Source of the DNA: Cyanobacteria bacterium OH_PDB_112
Lineage (GTDB): Bacteria > Cyanobacteriota > Vampirovibrionia > Gastranaerophilales > CAJFVJ01
DNA length: 25,813 nucleotides
Assembly (NCBI GenBank): GCA_023457295.1
Contig: JAEWLZ010000112.1
Coordinates: 1 to 25,813, forward strand
Direction of reading: 5' to 3'
Shown: piece after piece, positions 12,953 through 21,118 of the stretch
Numbering within the stretch: position 1 is the first letter of the stretch
Layout: each line of letters begins with the position of its first letter
Notes under the pieces: model-generated
What the model saw: the letters and a program-made list of their open reading frames with translations, nothing else
Databases searched by the model: none
Told to the model about the DNA's origin: nothing
Position numbers and translations under genes: made by a program

Positions 12953-15859
12953 ATGGGATTTTTTAACACTTTTTCTGAAATTGCAAATAATCAAGATAAT
13001 TTTCGTCAATGGGAGCAAAAAAAAGCTGACGAAGACGCTAAACGCGAAAAATATTTTGAACAAAATAAAGTATCTCCTGAAAAATCAAAAGAAGCTGCCG
13101 AACTTGGACGAGTGATTATTGATACAGTAGATTTTATGGATTCACAATCCGAAAACAAATCAGAATCGGTAGAAATGGCTTTTGATATGTCCACAGCTAT
13201 CGGTACGGAAATAGGTACTTTAGGAACAGCTATCGCCTTTATTATTGACCAAAGAAACAAAAACAGAGCAAATAGAAAAAATCGTGAAAATGTCTCAAAA
13301 TTAATGCACAAATTAAATGAAGATTTCAAAAAAAATCCAGATAATGAAATTATTGAAGACTTATACAAAAATAAACTCATAACAAAATCCAAGAAAGATT
13401 CATATTTTTCTTTAAAAGAAGAAGTTGCAGGATTTCAGCATATATTTGACAAGAAAAAATTCGATAAATTAAGCGATAAAACAAAAAAATATTTTTCAGA
13501 AGCAATAAATGAAGACACAATAAAAATAGCAAGCAAAACAAAAGGGTTTATGAAAAAACTTGTTCTTTTCCCTGCTCTTGCTGCTTTTACATTAGGAGCG
13601 GCAGGACAAGTTATAGGAACAATTTTTCAGGTAAAAGCATCTAAAATTGCAAGATACCAAGCAAGAGAAGAGCTGGAAGACACAAGAAATTTTGTCCAAT
13701 ATACAGATGAACAAAAAGCTGAAGCAGCCAAATATGTTGATAAAGTTCATGTAAAAAAAGAGAAAAATTCAGGCAGCATAAAAGATATTATGAGCTTGAT
13801 GGATGATTATGAAGATTATTTGGAAGAAAGCGGAAGAATGGATGAAGTCCATCTTTACGACATAGATGAAAAAGACCCTCAAAAAGCTTATGAAAATCAA
13901 AAAGTCATAAACAAATGTGTAACCAAAATAAATAACACTGCAGAAGAATACTCGGAAAACATGGAAACAACAGCAGGAGTTGTTTTGGGTTCATCATTCC
14001 TTGGCGGTGCGTTGTTCGGTAAGATTTCAAAAACTATAATGAATAAAATTGAAGAAGCAAAAAACAAAAAAATTAAACTTGACCCTGAGGCCGCAAAAGA
14101 TGCTGCTCAAAAAACCTTGAAAGAACAAGAAGCTGAAAATTTGGGTAAAACCAAACTATTAAAAGCTATCGCCAGCGGATTTAAAGAAATGGCAAAGAAA
14201 AATCCGGCATTATTAGGCGGTATATTAGCTGCATTAATTGCGACACCTTTTGCCACAAGACTTCAAAAAGATGCCTCAAGAGCAGGAAGATATCAGGCAA
14301 GAAGAGAACTGGAAGAAAATCCTGAAAACTTTATTTATGTAGACGAACAACAACTCGATAAAATAGACGCAAAAGGAGAAGTCCAAAATAAAAGTCCTCT
14401 TGATGTCTTAAAATCAATTCCAAAATCACTTAAAACCTCTTTTGAATATGAAAAATACAAAAAAACTGTTTTAAGAGAAAGAAAAGCAATGCAAAAAGCA
14501 TTGAAACAAGTTGCTGTTACAGATGAACAAATAAAAGATGCCGAAAATTTAAAAACAAGACTTTACAAATCTTTTGACGTGATTGATGATCATTCTCAAG
14601 AATATTCAGAAAAAATGGAAGCCGCATGTGAAATAAGCAAAGAAGTTTTAGGCTTTGGAGCAATAGCTGCGAGTCTTCTGCCTATGGCGATTATTTCAAA
14701 ATACCCTCATAAAATCTTAAAACCAACAACAGATATTGTATCTGGAGTATTCAAAAAATTTAACGGTTTTGCAACAAAATATACAAAAAATCTCGGAAGT
14801 CATCTTGAAAATACTTTAAATAAAAAAATCACCCGTGACTGGGAATATAAACAAATAAAATTTGCTGAAACCGACATTGATGAAATATTAAAAACAAAAG
14901 ACAGAGATGTTTTTGAACAAAAAATGCAATCTTTAAAAGAAAAATTAAATAAAAAATTCGATAAAGACTTTGCTCCAATAACAAATCTTGACGGCAGCAA
15001 AAGAGATAATTATCAGACTGAAAGATACCTAAAGATGATAAGAAAACACAAAGGACAAGATTTCTTAGAAATTTCAGGCAGAGATATTCAATACAAAATA
15101 TATGAATTATTCCCCGATAAAAAAGATGAAAAGGAATTTGCGAATATACACTATGCGCTCTATAAAACACTAAATGAAAAAAACATAGGTAAAACCTCCT
15201 TGTTTGAACTCAATATGAAAGAAATCACTTCTCTAAAAGATGATTTAGTCAAAGCTATAGATGAAACAGAAAATGTTTCTCCCGAATTAAAAGCAAAATA
15301 TAAAGAATTAATAGAAAAACCTCAATTGGCTGAATATGTGCCTGAATTCCCAAAAGAAATGGGATTAAAAGAAATTGCAAAAGTATTAAAAGAAATTAAA
15401 GATCCTAAAAAAATTAAAGAAATGCTTAATGAATTAACCGAAAAAACAAACATAAGCTTAATAGAAGCTAAATTTGATAAATTATCCGATAAAGACGCTT
15501 TAAAAATTAAAGATAATGCTGTAACCATTATTGAAAATATTCCTGATAAAGAATTAACTGAATCCTTTAAAAAACAATATGAATACATGGATAAAAACCC
15601 GACGAAAGCAATGATTTATCAAGATAATGATTTACACTTATCTCCCACTGAAATATTTTTATCAAAAGATATCAAGAATATTTTATACGGAGTCGGAGGA
15701 CTTTATATCGCAAGCGTATTAGGTGTTACATATGCGATTGAAAGTTTCCTTTCCGCGAAAACCAAAGAAGCGGGTCGCCTTGGAACTATGAAAGCTATGG
15801 AAGCTTTAGAAGCGGAAAATGACCAATTTATAAACTCAAAAAAACAGCCCAAAGCCTAG
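12953..15859 (+). CDS. Orphan 968-aa membrane/coiled-coil protein built from internal repeats
   Basis: I recognise no family. The Lys/Glu-rich protein has hydrophobic segments at about 82-98, 203-226, 341-357, 419-435, 564-583 and 908-930, between long charged helical stretches. Two modules recur. Module A is a hydrophobic segment followed by xxARYQARxELE: at 201-254, 415-466, and in weaker form (AGRLGTMKAMEALE) at 905-961. Module B is EYSExME followed by a Gly/Ala/Leu hydrophobic run: at 328-363 and 546-583, with a possible degenerate copy at 65-98. KFDKLSDK occurs near 169 and 840. There is no signal peptide; the start follows AGGA. The C-terminal third (640-900) is predicted coiled coil. 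The stop shares 4 bp with dgkA. It may be a lineage-specific envelope or scaffold protein. Confidence 0.75.
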   Translation: MGFFNTFSEIANNQDNFRQWEQKKADEDAKREKYFEQNKVSPEKSKEAAELGRVIIDTVDFMDSQSENKSESVEMAFDMSTAIGTEIGTLGTAIAFIIDQRNKNRANRKNRENVSKLMHKLNEDFKKNPDNEIIEDLYKNKLITKSKKDSYFSLKEEVAGFQHIFDKKKFDKLSDKTKKYFSEAINEDTIKIASKTKGFMKKLVLFPALAAFTLGAAGQVIGTIFQVKASKIARYQAREELEDTRNFVQYTDEQKAEAAKYVDKVHVKKEKNSGSIKDIMSLMDDYEDYLEESGRMDEVHLYDIDEKDPQKAYENQKVINKCVTKINNTAEEYSENMETTAGVVLGSSFLGGALFGKISKTIMNKIEEAKNKKIKLDPEAAKDAAQKTLKEQEAENLGKTKLLKAIASGFKEMAKKNPALLGGILAALIATPFATRLQKDASRAGRYQARRELEENPENFIYVDEQQLDKIDAKGEVQNKSPLDVLKSIPKSLKTSFEYEKYKKTVLRERKAMQKALKQVAVTDEQIKDAENLKTRLYKSFDVIDDHSQEYSEKMEAACEISKEVLGFGAIAASLLPMAIISKYPHKILKPTTDIVSGVFKKFNGFATKYTKNLGSHLENTLNKKITRDWEYKQIKFAETDIDEILKTKDRDVFEQKMQSLKEKLNKKFDKDFAPITNLDGSKRDNYQTERYLKMIRKHKGQDFLEISGRDIQYKIYELFPDKKDEKEFANIHYALYKTLNEKNIGKTSLFELNMKEITSLKDDLVKAIDETENVSPELKAKYKELIEKPQLAEYVPEFPKEMGLKEIAKVLKEIKDPKKIKEMLNELTEKTNISLIEAKFDKLSDKDALKIKDNAVTIIENIPDKELTESFKKQYEYMDKNPTKAMIYQDNDLHLSPTEIFLSKDIKNILYGVGGLYIASVLGVTYAIESFLSAKTKEAGRLGTMKAMEALEAENDQFINSKKQPKA
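13553..13714 (+). repeat. Protein repeat module A, copy 1 (residues 201-254)
   Basis: Hydrophobic segment, then KASKIARYQAREELEDTRNF and a TDEQ ending. It aligns with copy 2 over the whole module; the shared core is ARYQAR-ELE / GRYQAR-ELE followed by NF..Y.DEQ. Confidence 0.7.
13934..14041 (+). repeat. Protein repeat module B, copy 1 (residues 328-363)
   Basis: EEYSENMETTAG followed by a Gly/Leu-rich hydrophobic run. Aligns with copy 2 at 14588-14701 (QEYSEKMEAACE). Confidence 0.6.
14195..14350 (+). repeat. Protein repeat module A, copy 2 (residues 415-466)
   Basis: Hydrophobic ALLGGILAALIATPFA, then DASRAGRYQARRELEENPENF and VDEQ. This is the clearest partner of copy 1. Confidence 0.7.
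14588..14701 (+). repeat. Protein repeat module B, copy 2 (residues 546-583)
   Basis: SQEYSEKMEAACEISKEVLG followed by a hydrophobic run to about residue 583. In both halves module B lies downstream of module A (A1-B1-A2-B2), at about 130 residues, which points to duplication of a two-module unit of about 215 residues. Confidence 0.6.
15665..15835 (+). repeat. Protein repeat module A, copy 3, diverged (residues 905-961)
   Basis: A hydrophobic segment (908-930) followed by KTKEAGRLGTMKAMEALEAENDQFI. It keeps the GR..xxxxA.EALE spacing and the acidic/Asn ending of copies 1 and 2 but lacks RYQAR. It is the C-terminus of the protein. Confidence 0.5.
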
Positions 15860-16233
15860 AACAAAAGCCTTAAAACCTTTGGAGCAAAAAGCAAAAAGCC
15901 TACCACGCAAGCCATGGTAGCGCACATCAGCACCATGCCTGCGGCGATATCTTTAGACATTTTGGCAAGTTTGGAATATTGATTGCCAAAATACGCATCC
16001 ACAATAAATTCGATAATTGTATTAAGAAGTTCCGCTATAAGAACAAAGCCTATTGTGAGAATTAAAACTGTAAGCTCAAGCATTGAAAAATCAAGGAAAA
16101 CACCCGCAATAACCGATGCCATTCCGAGAATGATTTCTATTCTGACATTGCGCTGAGATTTTGTCGCAAGCAAAAGCCCGTTTATTGCAAAACCAATACT
16201 TTCAAAAAAATTATCCGCCTTAAATTTTGACAT
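15856..16233 (-). CDS. dgkA: Diacylglycerol/undecaprenol kinase, DagK family
   Basis: 125 residues with about three hydrophobic helices, the family norm. It phosphorylates diacylglycerol (or undecaprenol in Gram-positive homologues) at the inner membrane. Conserved residues: ATKSQRNVRIE (23-33), AELLNTIIEFIVD with E68, N71 and E75 (67-79), and KMSKDIAAGMVL (91-102) with the Lys-Asp used in nucleotide binding. It is the last gene of pgpH-ybeY-dgkA and overlaps ybeY by 14 bp, so translation is probably coupled. The same order with phoH upstream is common in Firmicutes. The stop overlaps the convergent 968-aa gene by 4 bp. Confidence 0.92.
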   Translation of the reverse strand: MSKFKADNFFESIGFAINGLLLATKSQRNVRIEIILGMASVIAGVFLDFSMLELTVLILTIGFVLIAELLNTIIEFIVDAYFGNQYSKLAKMSKDIAAGMVLMCATMACVVGFLLFAPKVLRLLF

Positions 16234-16711
16234 CTCTTACCAGCCTTTGTTGTATTTCTATCATTTTCTCCAGCTCTTCATCAGTTTTATGAGTAAAACC
16301 GAACAAATGTAATATACCATGAGCCAAAATAAAATATAATTCTTCTTCAAAAGTTTTTAAATTTTCTTTTGCTTGGGCTTCAATTTGCTCAAGCGAAATA
16401 ATTATTTCTCCCAAAGGTATTTCATCATCCGTAATTATTCTCATTTCTGGTTCGCTATCCGCAAAAAGCGCAAAAGTAATAACATCCGTAGGCTTGTCCT
16501 TGCCTCTATAATCCTTGTTAATAGTCTGTATAGTATCATTTTGGCAAAGAAATATATCTATACTCGTATTATTTTGTTCAAAACCAATTTTGTTTAACGG
16601 AGATTGCTCTAAAATATTAGATTCCAAAACATTTTCGGCAATTTTTATTGCTTTTTGAATAAAATCCTGCTCATCAATTTTTTTTTCGGTATCCAAATTA
16701 ATCTTTATCAT
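16220..16711 (-). CDS. ybeY: Endoribonuclease YbeY (rRNA maturation factor)
   Basis: 163 residues. A Zn-dependent endoribonuclease for 16S rRNA 3'-end processing and ribosome quality control. The metal motif H-x3-H-x5-H is intact: H131, H135, H141 in HGILHLFGFTH. Upstream are the conserved NKDYRGKDKPTDVITFA (65-81) and the LGEIIIS segment (100-106). The protein is near the usual length, with a slightly longer N-terminal part. Its ATG lies 14 bp inside the end of pgpH and its stop lies 14 bp inside dgkA, giving equal overlaps on both sides of a tight operon. Confidence 0.95.
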   Translation of the reverse strand: MIKINLDTEKKIDEQDFIQKAIKIAENVLESNILEQSPLNKIGFEQNNTSIDIFLCQNDTIQTINKDYRGKDKPTDVITFALFADSEPEMRIITDDEIPLGEIIISLEQIEAQAKENLKTFEEELYFILAHGILHLFGFTHKTDEELEKMIEIQQRLVRDVKI

Positions 16712-18890
16712 GGTCTTTTTTAATTTCCGGATTAATTTGAACTATATGTTTTATTTCTTCTTCAATTTCTTCTTCATTTTTTGGTTTTTGCATCTGTTGG
16801 ACTTTATCCTGCAATTCTTTCATCATATTATTCATATTGTCTTCATATTTAATACGATGATGCTGCATTCCCTTTAAGACTCTTACAAAGGTCTGTGCGA
16901 TAGTTTTAAGATCTTTTTGAGTCAAAGGACTATCAGCAAGCTGACCGTCAATTAAGCGGTCTTGAATAATTTTATCTATAATGTTTTCCATTTCTTCCTG
17001 AGTAGGTTCATTAAGGGTTCTTACAGCCGATTCTGCCGCATCTGCAAGCATCAAAATAGCTGTTTCTTTCATATTAGGCTTTGGACAAGTATAGCGGAAC
17101 TGCTCTTTTTTTACTTCTTCTCCTTCTTGTTGTTTTGCTTGATTATAAAAATAAGAAGCAACCGAATTTCCATGATGCTGAAGGATAAATTTTTGTATAA
17201 TTGACGGAAGCCCGTACTCTTTTGCCAAATCCGTACCGTCTTTAGGATGAGCTGTAATAATCATCTTACTAAGACGCGGATTCAACTTTTCATGAGGATT
17301 TTCAATACTGAAATATGACTGGTTCTCCACAAAGAACAAAGGTCTTTTAAGCTTTCCTATATCATGATAAAAAGCCCCTACTCTGGCGAGAATAGGATTT
17401 GCGCCAACAGCCTCTGCTGCCGCTTCGCATAAATTGCTAACCATTAAGCTGTGGTGATAAGTTCCGGGAGCTTCAAATTGAAGCCTTTTTAATAAACCCT
17501 GATTATGGTCAGAAAGTTCCGCAAGGCCATATGGCGTAATTATTTTGAACATTCCTTCAAATAAAGGAATAAATCCTAATGCAATTACTCCGGAAAATAA
17601 ACCGCTAATAATTCCTGCGGTGATATCACTAAAAAAAGGTGCGGTATTAATGCTTGAATTCATAAAATAAACAGCTGCGATAATATAAGCCTGAACAGCA
17701 CAAACATAAATCCCTACCTGTGCCAGATTCATTCTTCGAGAAAAATTAAGTCTACCCACAGCAAAAGTTGCCATCATAATACTCATTATAAAAGTTGCTA
17801 GAACATCCACTCCATACCCTAGAGCAATCCCTATTATTGTAAGCAATAAAATTGATGCCAAAAAAGATATCTGCGGATTGACAAAAATAGCCAAAATAAT
17901 TGTATAAACCGCAAAAGGCATAGCATATAAAGAAATATCGCTCGGTAGAGTAACAGCTATAACTGTCATTATTATACTTAGAAGAGAAATTAGAGAAACA
18001 TAAGGCAATGTTCTGAATCTTTCTTCCAGATTTTTTAAGTAAAAATATAAAAAATAAGAAACTATAAGAACCAGGGTAAAAAGCCCTAAAATACCTGCGA
18101 AATTAAGCTCTGAAACGGGGTATCCCGCTTTTTTTAATGCATCTTTTTTTAGCTTTGAAACATATTCCCCTTCAAAAACAATCTGCTCGCCTTTTTCAAA
18201 AACCACAACTATCGGTTTTACAGAATTCATTGCATTCTGCTTTGCAACATCTGTTGCCATTTCATCAACAATCATATTCGGCAAAACTATTTGCTTCACC
18301 AAAAGACAAACGGCACGAGTTTGTTTATCAGATAAAACAGAGGATGTATTATCTTTTAAAAATTTGTCTATATCCGAATCAAGAGTGGCTTCACTTACAC
18401 CTATATCCAGAGTTTTTGTTACGGTTTTCAAGCCAAAATCAGAAATTTTTTGAAAACTTGCATCAGGCGTTCTCAAAAGAAAATCAACAATTGCTTCATC
18501 TTTTTTATCCGAAACATCAATTATTTTGAGCAAATCTCTTTTCTTGGAGGCAATAGTATCTTTTCTTTCTCGAATAATTTTTATGGCAGACATTAAATTT
18601 TCATAATTACTTATTATATGCTCATCATGAAACGGAGTTAAAATAGGCTGAACACGACGCGCCATTTCTCTTTTGCGTCTTTCTGTTCTTTCCACATCAA
18701 CTACTTCTACCTTTTTGGAAGAAATAATATCTTTTTTACTTAAACCATCCTGAATAACACTTTGAAAAAGATAATTTTTACCTGTCAAAATAGCTGTCAT
18801 TGCTATTACAGTAACAACATATACAGCTATAAGAGAAAATTTTTCGGATGTAATATGATTAACAAAATGTTTAAAAACTTTTTTATGCAT
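16698..18890 (-). CDS. pgpH: 7TM-HD cyclic-di-AMP phosphodiesterase PgpH type
   Basis: 730 residues. PgpH-like enzymes hydrolyse c-di-AMP on the cytosolic side of the membrane. Order of parts: an N-terminal TM helix (about 18-36), a 7TMR-HDED-type extracytoplasmic region (about 45-260), a block of roughly seven TM helices (about 265-455), and a cytosolic HD domain with GTYHHSLMVSNLCEAAA, AFYHDIGKLKRP, the ITAHPKDG and LQHHG histidines, and LADAAESAVR. These keep all the HD metal ligands, so it is probably active. The C-terminal tail is charged coiled coil. RBS AGGA lies 7 nt upstream, inside one arm of a perfect 12-bp palindrome. It leads the pgpH-ybeY-dgkA operon. No diadenylate cyclase is in the window. 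Confidence 0.93.
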   Translation of the reverse strand: MHKKVFKHFVNHITSEKFSLIAVYVVTVIAMTAILTGKNYLFQSVIQDGLSKKDIISSKKVEVVDVERTERRKREMARRVQPILTPFHDEHIISNYENLMSAIKIIRERKDTIASKKRDLLKIIDVSDKKDEAIVDFLLRTPDASFQKISDFGLKTVTKTLDIGVSEATLDSDIDKFLKDNTSSVLSDKQTRAVCLLVKQIVLPNMIVDEMATDVAKQNAMNSVKPIVVVFEKGEQIVFEGEYVSKLKKDALKKAGYPVSELNFAGILGLFTLVLIVSYFLYFYLKNLEERFRTLPYVSLISLLSIIMTVIAVTLPSDISLYAMPFAVYTIILAIFVNPQISFLASILLLTIIGIALGYGVDVLATFIMSIMMATFAVGRLNFSRRMNLAQVGIYVCAVQAYIIAAVYFMNSSINTAPFFSDITAGIISGLFSGVIALGFIPLFEGMFKIITPYGLAELSDHNQGLLKRLQFEAPGTYHHSLMVSNLCEAAAEAVGANPILARVGAFYHDIGKLKRPLFFVENQSYFSIENPHEKLNPRLSKMIITAHPKDGTDLAKEYGLPSIIQKFILQHHGNSVASYFYNQAKQQEGEEVKKEQFRYTCPKPNMKETAILMLADAAESAVRTLNEPTQEEMENIIDKIIQDRLIDGQLADSPLTQKDLKTIAQTFVRVLKGMQHHRIKYEDNMNNMMKELQDKVQQMQKPKNEEEIEEEIKHIVQINPEIKKDHDKD

Positions 18891-18895
18891 AATAA

Positions 18896-18937
18896 AATCC
18901 TGCTTCTTTTACAAAAGATTATAATAGAAGCAGGATT
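18896..18937. promoter_or_regulatory. 12-bp perfect inverted repeat over the pgpH -10 and RBS
   Basis: AATCCTGCTTCT (18896-18907) and AGAAGCAGGATT (18926-18937) are exact reverse complements separated by 18 bp. On the pgpH strand the arm nearest the gene contains the AGGA Shine-Dalgarno (7 nt before the ATG at 18890), and the spacer contains TATAAT. It can act as a DNA operator around the -10. In transcripts arriving from upstream it could form an RNA hairpin hiding the RBS, or act as a weak terminator for the merR gene. Confidence 0.65.
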
Positions 18938-18946
18938 AAAAGTCGA
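18918..18946 (-). promoter_or_regulatory. Promoter of pgpH-ybeY-dgkA
   Basis: On the minus strand TCGACT (18941-18946; 4 of 6 matches to TTGACA), a 17-bp spacer, then a consensus TATAAT (18918-18923). The start would fall near 18911, so the mRNA would carry only the gene-proximal arm of the palindrome. Confidence 0.5.
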
Positions 18947-19006
18947 TTTTTTCAAAAGTTATCCCTTATTTTGTATAGGATTTAATTTCTACACAAACAA
19001 TAGGAA

Positions 19007-19420
19007 TTAAACAGCTTCAACTTTCTTTTTTCTTCCTCTTTTTGAAAGTTTTTCTCTGTTTTGTTGTTGCATTTCCGGAGTAATATTCAATTCCTTGGCA
19101 ATAACAGAAATATAATTAATATATTCTGTCAAAGGAACTTTTTGTTTTTCCAGTAAATTGAAGATAATCTTGATTCCGGCTAAATTTATACCCATTTCTT
19201 TTGTAAGATATTGTATAAATTTACCCATTTCGATATCTTTCATAGAATAAAGACGTCTGTTTTTAGGACTTCTTGACGGAGACAATAATTCTTCTTCGTC
19301 ATAAATCCTCAAAGTTCTTTGATGAACTTTCAAAACATCAGCAATAACGCTGATAGGAAACATTGGTTTTTCCATGTCCAAGTCAGTATTCAATCCCAGT
19401 ATAGACTCTTTCGTTTTCAT
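19007..19420 (-). CDS. MerR-family regulator, HspR-like
   Basis: 137 residues from the ATG at 19420; another ATG lies two codons upstream (19426), but GAAGGAA (19428-19434) is correctly spaced (7 nt) only for 19420. Residues about 20-90 match a MerR winged helix: FPISVIADVLKVHQRTLRIYDEEELLSPSR, then NRRLYSMKDIEMGKFIQYLTKEMGINLAGIKIIFNLL. The TLRIYExxxLLxPxRxxxNRRLYSxxDI and GxNLAGxK pattern is closest to HspR, the heat-shock repressor, rather than metal-sensing MerR. No dnaK or clpB is adjacent. The C-terminus is basic (RGRKKK). It has TATAAT at 19457-19462 upstream. Target genes are unknown; it lies just upstream of pgpH. Confidence 0.8.
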   Translation of the reverse strand: MKTKESILGLNTDLDMEKPMFPISVIADVLKVHQRTLRIYDEEELLSPSRSPKNRRLYSMKDIEMGKFIQYLTKEMGINLAGIKIIFNLLEKQKVPLTEYINYISVIAKELNITPEMQQQNREKLSKRGRKKKVEAV

Positions 19421-19501
19421 AAGCATATTCCTTCACAATTCAGCTAGTAGTCTTCTATTATAATATATTAATAAGAGTTTAACATCATTTTTTAAATTTT
19501 T

Positions 19502-20377
19502 CTAAGAGGTTTTTGTAGGGACGATTAATACAGGAATATCGATATAATCTATTATTTCCTTACTTACACTCCCAAATACAAAATCGACCAATCCGCCTTT
19601 AGCATGAGACCCAAGAACGATAAGATCGAAGTCTTTCTTAACGAAATTCAAAATTTCCTCAGATGGATTTCCTCTCAAATGAATTTTGCTCTTAACGTTA
19701 ATTTTATTATGACATAAAATTTTTTCAATTCCACACATATTGTCATCTAATAAAGCGATTTCACGTTCACTCAACTCCTGTATCTGAATATCATTGAGGC
19801 AATTTTCTAGCCACTCACTAGAAAATTGCTTAACGACCGTAAGCAAAATTATATGACTTTTTATGTTAATATTCTTCATAAAATAAATTACAGCATTTAA
19901 TGTCGCAAAAGAATCATCTACACATAACAATATTTTTTTGTTTTTTTTACTAAAACTTACATTTTCGTTTCCATGATAAATAAATACAGGACAAGGTGAT
20001 TTCAAGGCTATTTTACGAGAAAAACTAAAGAATTTATTACGAATACCTTTATAATTATGTGATCCCAAAATAAGCATATTGTAAAAATCTTTGTTTACGT
20101 GCTCTATTATTTTTTTAAAATCACAACATTCAACAAAAATTTCTCCTAAAGAATAAGCATGCTTTTCTATAATTTTTTCGGATTTTTTTTTAATTTGTTT
20201 AAAATTTTCACATTCTAAGCATCCTTTATAATCATCATTATTAAGTTTTATTAAGGTATTTTTGTCTTTTACTATATAAAAAATATCAACTATACTATTT
20301 TTCTTGAAAAAGCCACAAGCCCCTTCCAGAGCGGAAAAGCTGTTATCAGAACCATCAGTGCAAAATAAATATTTCAT
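19502..20377 (-). CDS. Universal stress protein, tandem UspA domains
   Basis: 291 residues with two UspA domains (about 1-138 and 147-291). The second keeps a near-canonical nucleotide-binding loop: GSHAKGGLVDFVFGSVS, of the G-x2-G-x9-G-S/T type, and KILLCVDDS at its first strand. The first has YLFCTDGSDNS at strand 1, but its loop reads GSHNYKGIRNKFFSFS, so ATP binding there is doubtful. The first domain is cysteine-rich (C51, C54 and others). Soluble. The start has no RBS and a TATAAA 6 nt upstream. The downstream gene is the MerR regulator, 80 bp away; the divergent neighbour is the sigma-like factor. Its stress role is known only for the family. Confidence 0.88.
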   Translation of the reverse strand: MKYLFCTDGSDNSFSALEGACGFFKKNSIVDIFYIVKDKNTLIKLNNDDYKGCLECENFKQIKKKSEKIIEKHAYSLGEIFVECCDFKKIIEHVNKDFYNMLILGSHNYKGIRNKFFSFSRKIALKSPCPVFIYHGNENVSFSKKNKKILLCVDDSFATLNAVIYFMKNINIKSHIILLTVVKQFSSEWLENCLNDIQIQELSEREIALLDDNMCGIEKILCHNKINVKSKIHLRGNPSEEILNFVKKDFDLIVLGSHAKGGLVDFVFGSVSKEIIDYIDIPVLIVPTKTS

Positions 20378-20446
20378 AAATTATTTATACAAAAATAAAT
20401 TTTTTTTTACATTAACCAAAAAGTTATAAAAAAAGAGTAAATTTTT

Positions 20447-20474
20447 TTGACCCTATTGTTTTTATGTTTATGAA
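20447..20474 (+). promoter_or_regulatory. Possible promoter of the sigma-like gene
   Basis: TTGACC (20447-20452), a 16-bp spacer, TATGAA (20469-20474). The -35 is good and the -10 poor; the leader would be about 25 nt and contains GGTAGGA. Confidence 0.35.
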
Positions 20475-20504
20475 AGCGGTAGTAAAATTTATAGGTAGGA
20501 AAAA

Positions 20505-21116
20505 TTGGCATTAACATATCCGAATAAGATTTCGAAAATTAAATCATCTCTAAAATGCTATGATGATTTAATCTATACCATTACAAGAATGGAATACGCA
20601 AGAATAAAAAGCTCTCATATTATTGATTTTGGTGAGCTTTTAGCCATAGGCAGGGTCGTTGTGCATGACCTTGTAAATGATGAAGAAAATGACTATAACA
20701 TATCTTATATGTCTACGGCTATAAGATGGGCTATAAGAAATGAATTACGCAGAAGATACAAATGGTATGTGGCAAAAGAAACAAAATCTCGTGAACATAA
20801 TTCTGAACATGTCTACATGTCTATTTTGTCCATAAACGAGCTTCAGGAACAGGAAAACCCGATACAAATCGTTGACCACTCAATAACTCCTGCCCAAAAA
20901 TGCGAGTTTGAAGATTTAAAAGTTATGATTATAAAATCAATAAAAAAACTACCTGAAAGGGAGCGCAACATAATTGAAAGCAGATTTTTCAAAGAAAAAA
21001 GCGTTCGTGATATTTCTTTAGAATTTGATGTTTCTCCATCTCGAATATCAAGAATTATTCAATCAGGAATAGATAAAATAAAACTTGATCTCAAAAAACA
21101 GGAAGCAATTTATTAA
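20505..21116 (+). CDS. Short sigma-70 family factor
   Basis: 203 residues. Region 2 is seen at about 20-90: IIDFGELLAIGRVVVHDLV, then YNISYMSTAIRWAIRNELRRRYKWY, the -10-recognition and core-binding part. Region 4 at about 143-192: IKKLPERERNIIESRFFKEKSVRDISLEFDVSPSRISRIIQSGIDKI, a typical -35-binding HTH. Region 1 is absent and region 3 is reduced to a linker (91-140), so it is a group 3/ECF-sized factor, not the housekeeping sigma. The start is TTG at 20505 with GGTAGGA 5 nt before it; the first in-frame ATG is codon 29, which would cut region 2. No anti-sigma gene is adjacent. The stop is 2 bp from that of the small gene on the other strand. Confidence 0.8.
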   Translation: MALTYPNKISKIKSSLKCYDDLIYTITRMEYARIKSSHIIDFGELLAIGRVVVHDLVNDEENDYNISYMSTAIRWAIRNELRRRYKWYVAKETKSREHNSEHVYMSILSINELQEQENPIQIVDHSITPAQKCEFEDLKVMIIKSIKKLPERERNIIESRFFKEKSVRDISLEFDVSPSRISRIIQSGIDKIKLDLKKQEAIY

Positions 21117-21118
21117 AG

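Noticed and set aside
18137..18529. 130-codon plus-strand frame opposite pgpH
   Set aside because: Leu/Gln/His-rich reading of the antisense strand of pgpH; no homologous motifs.
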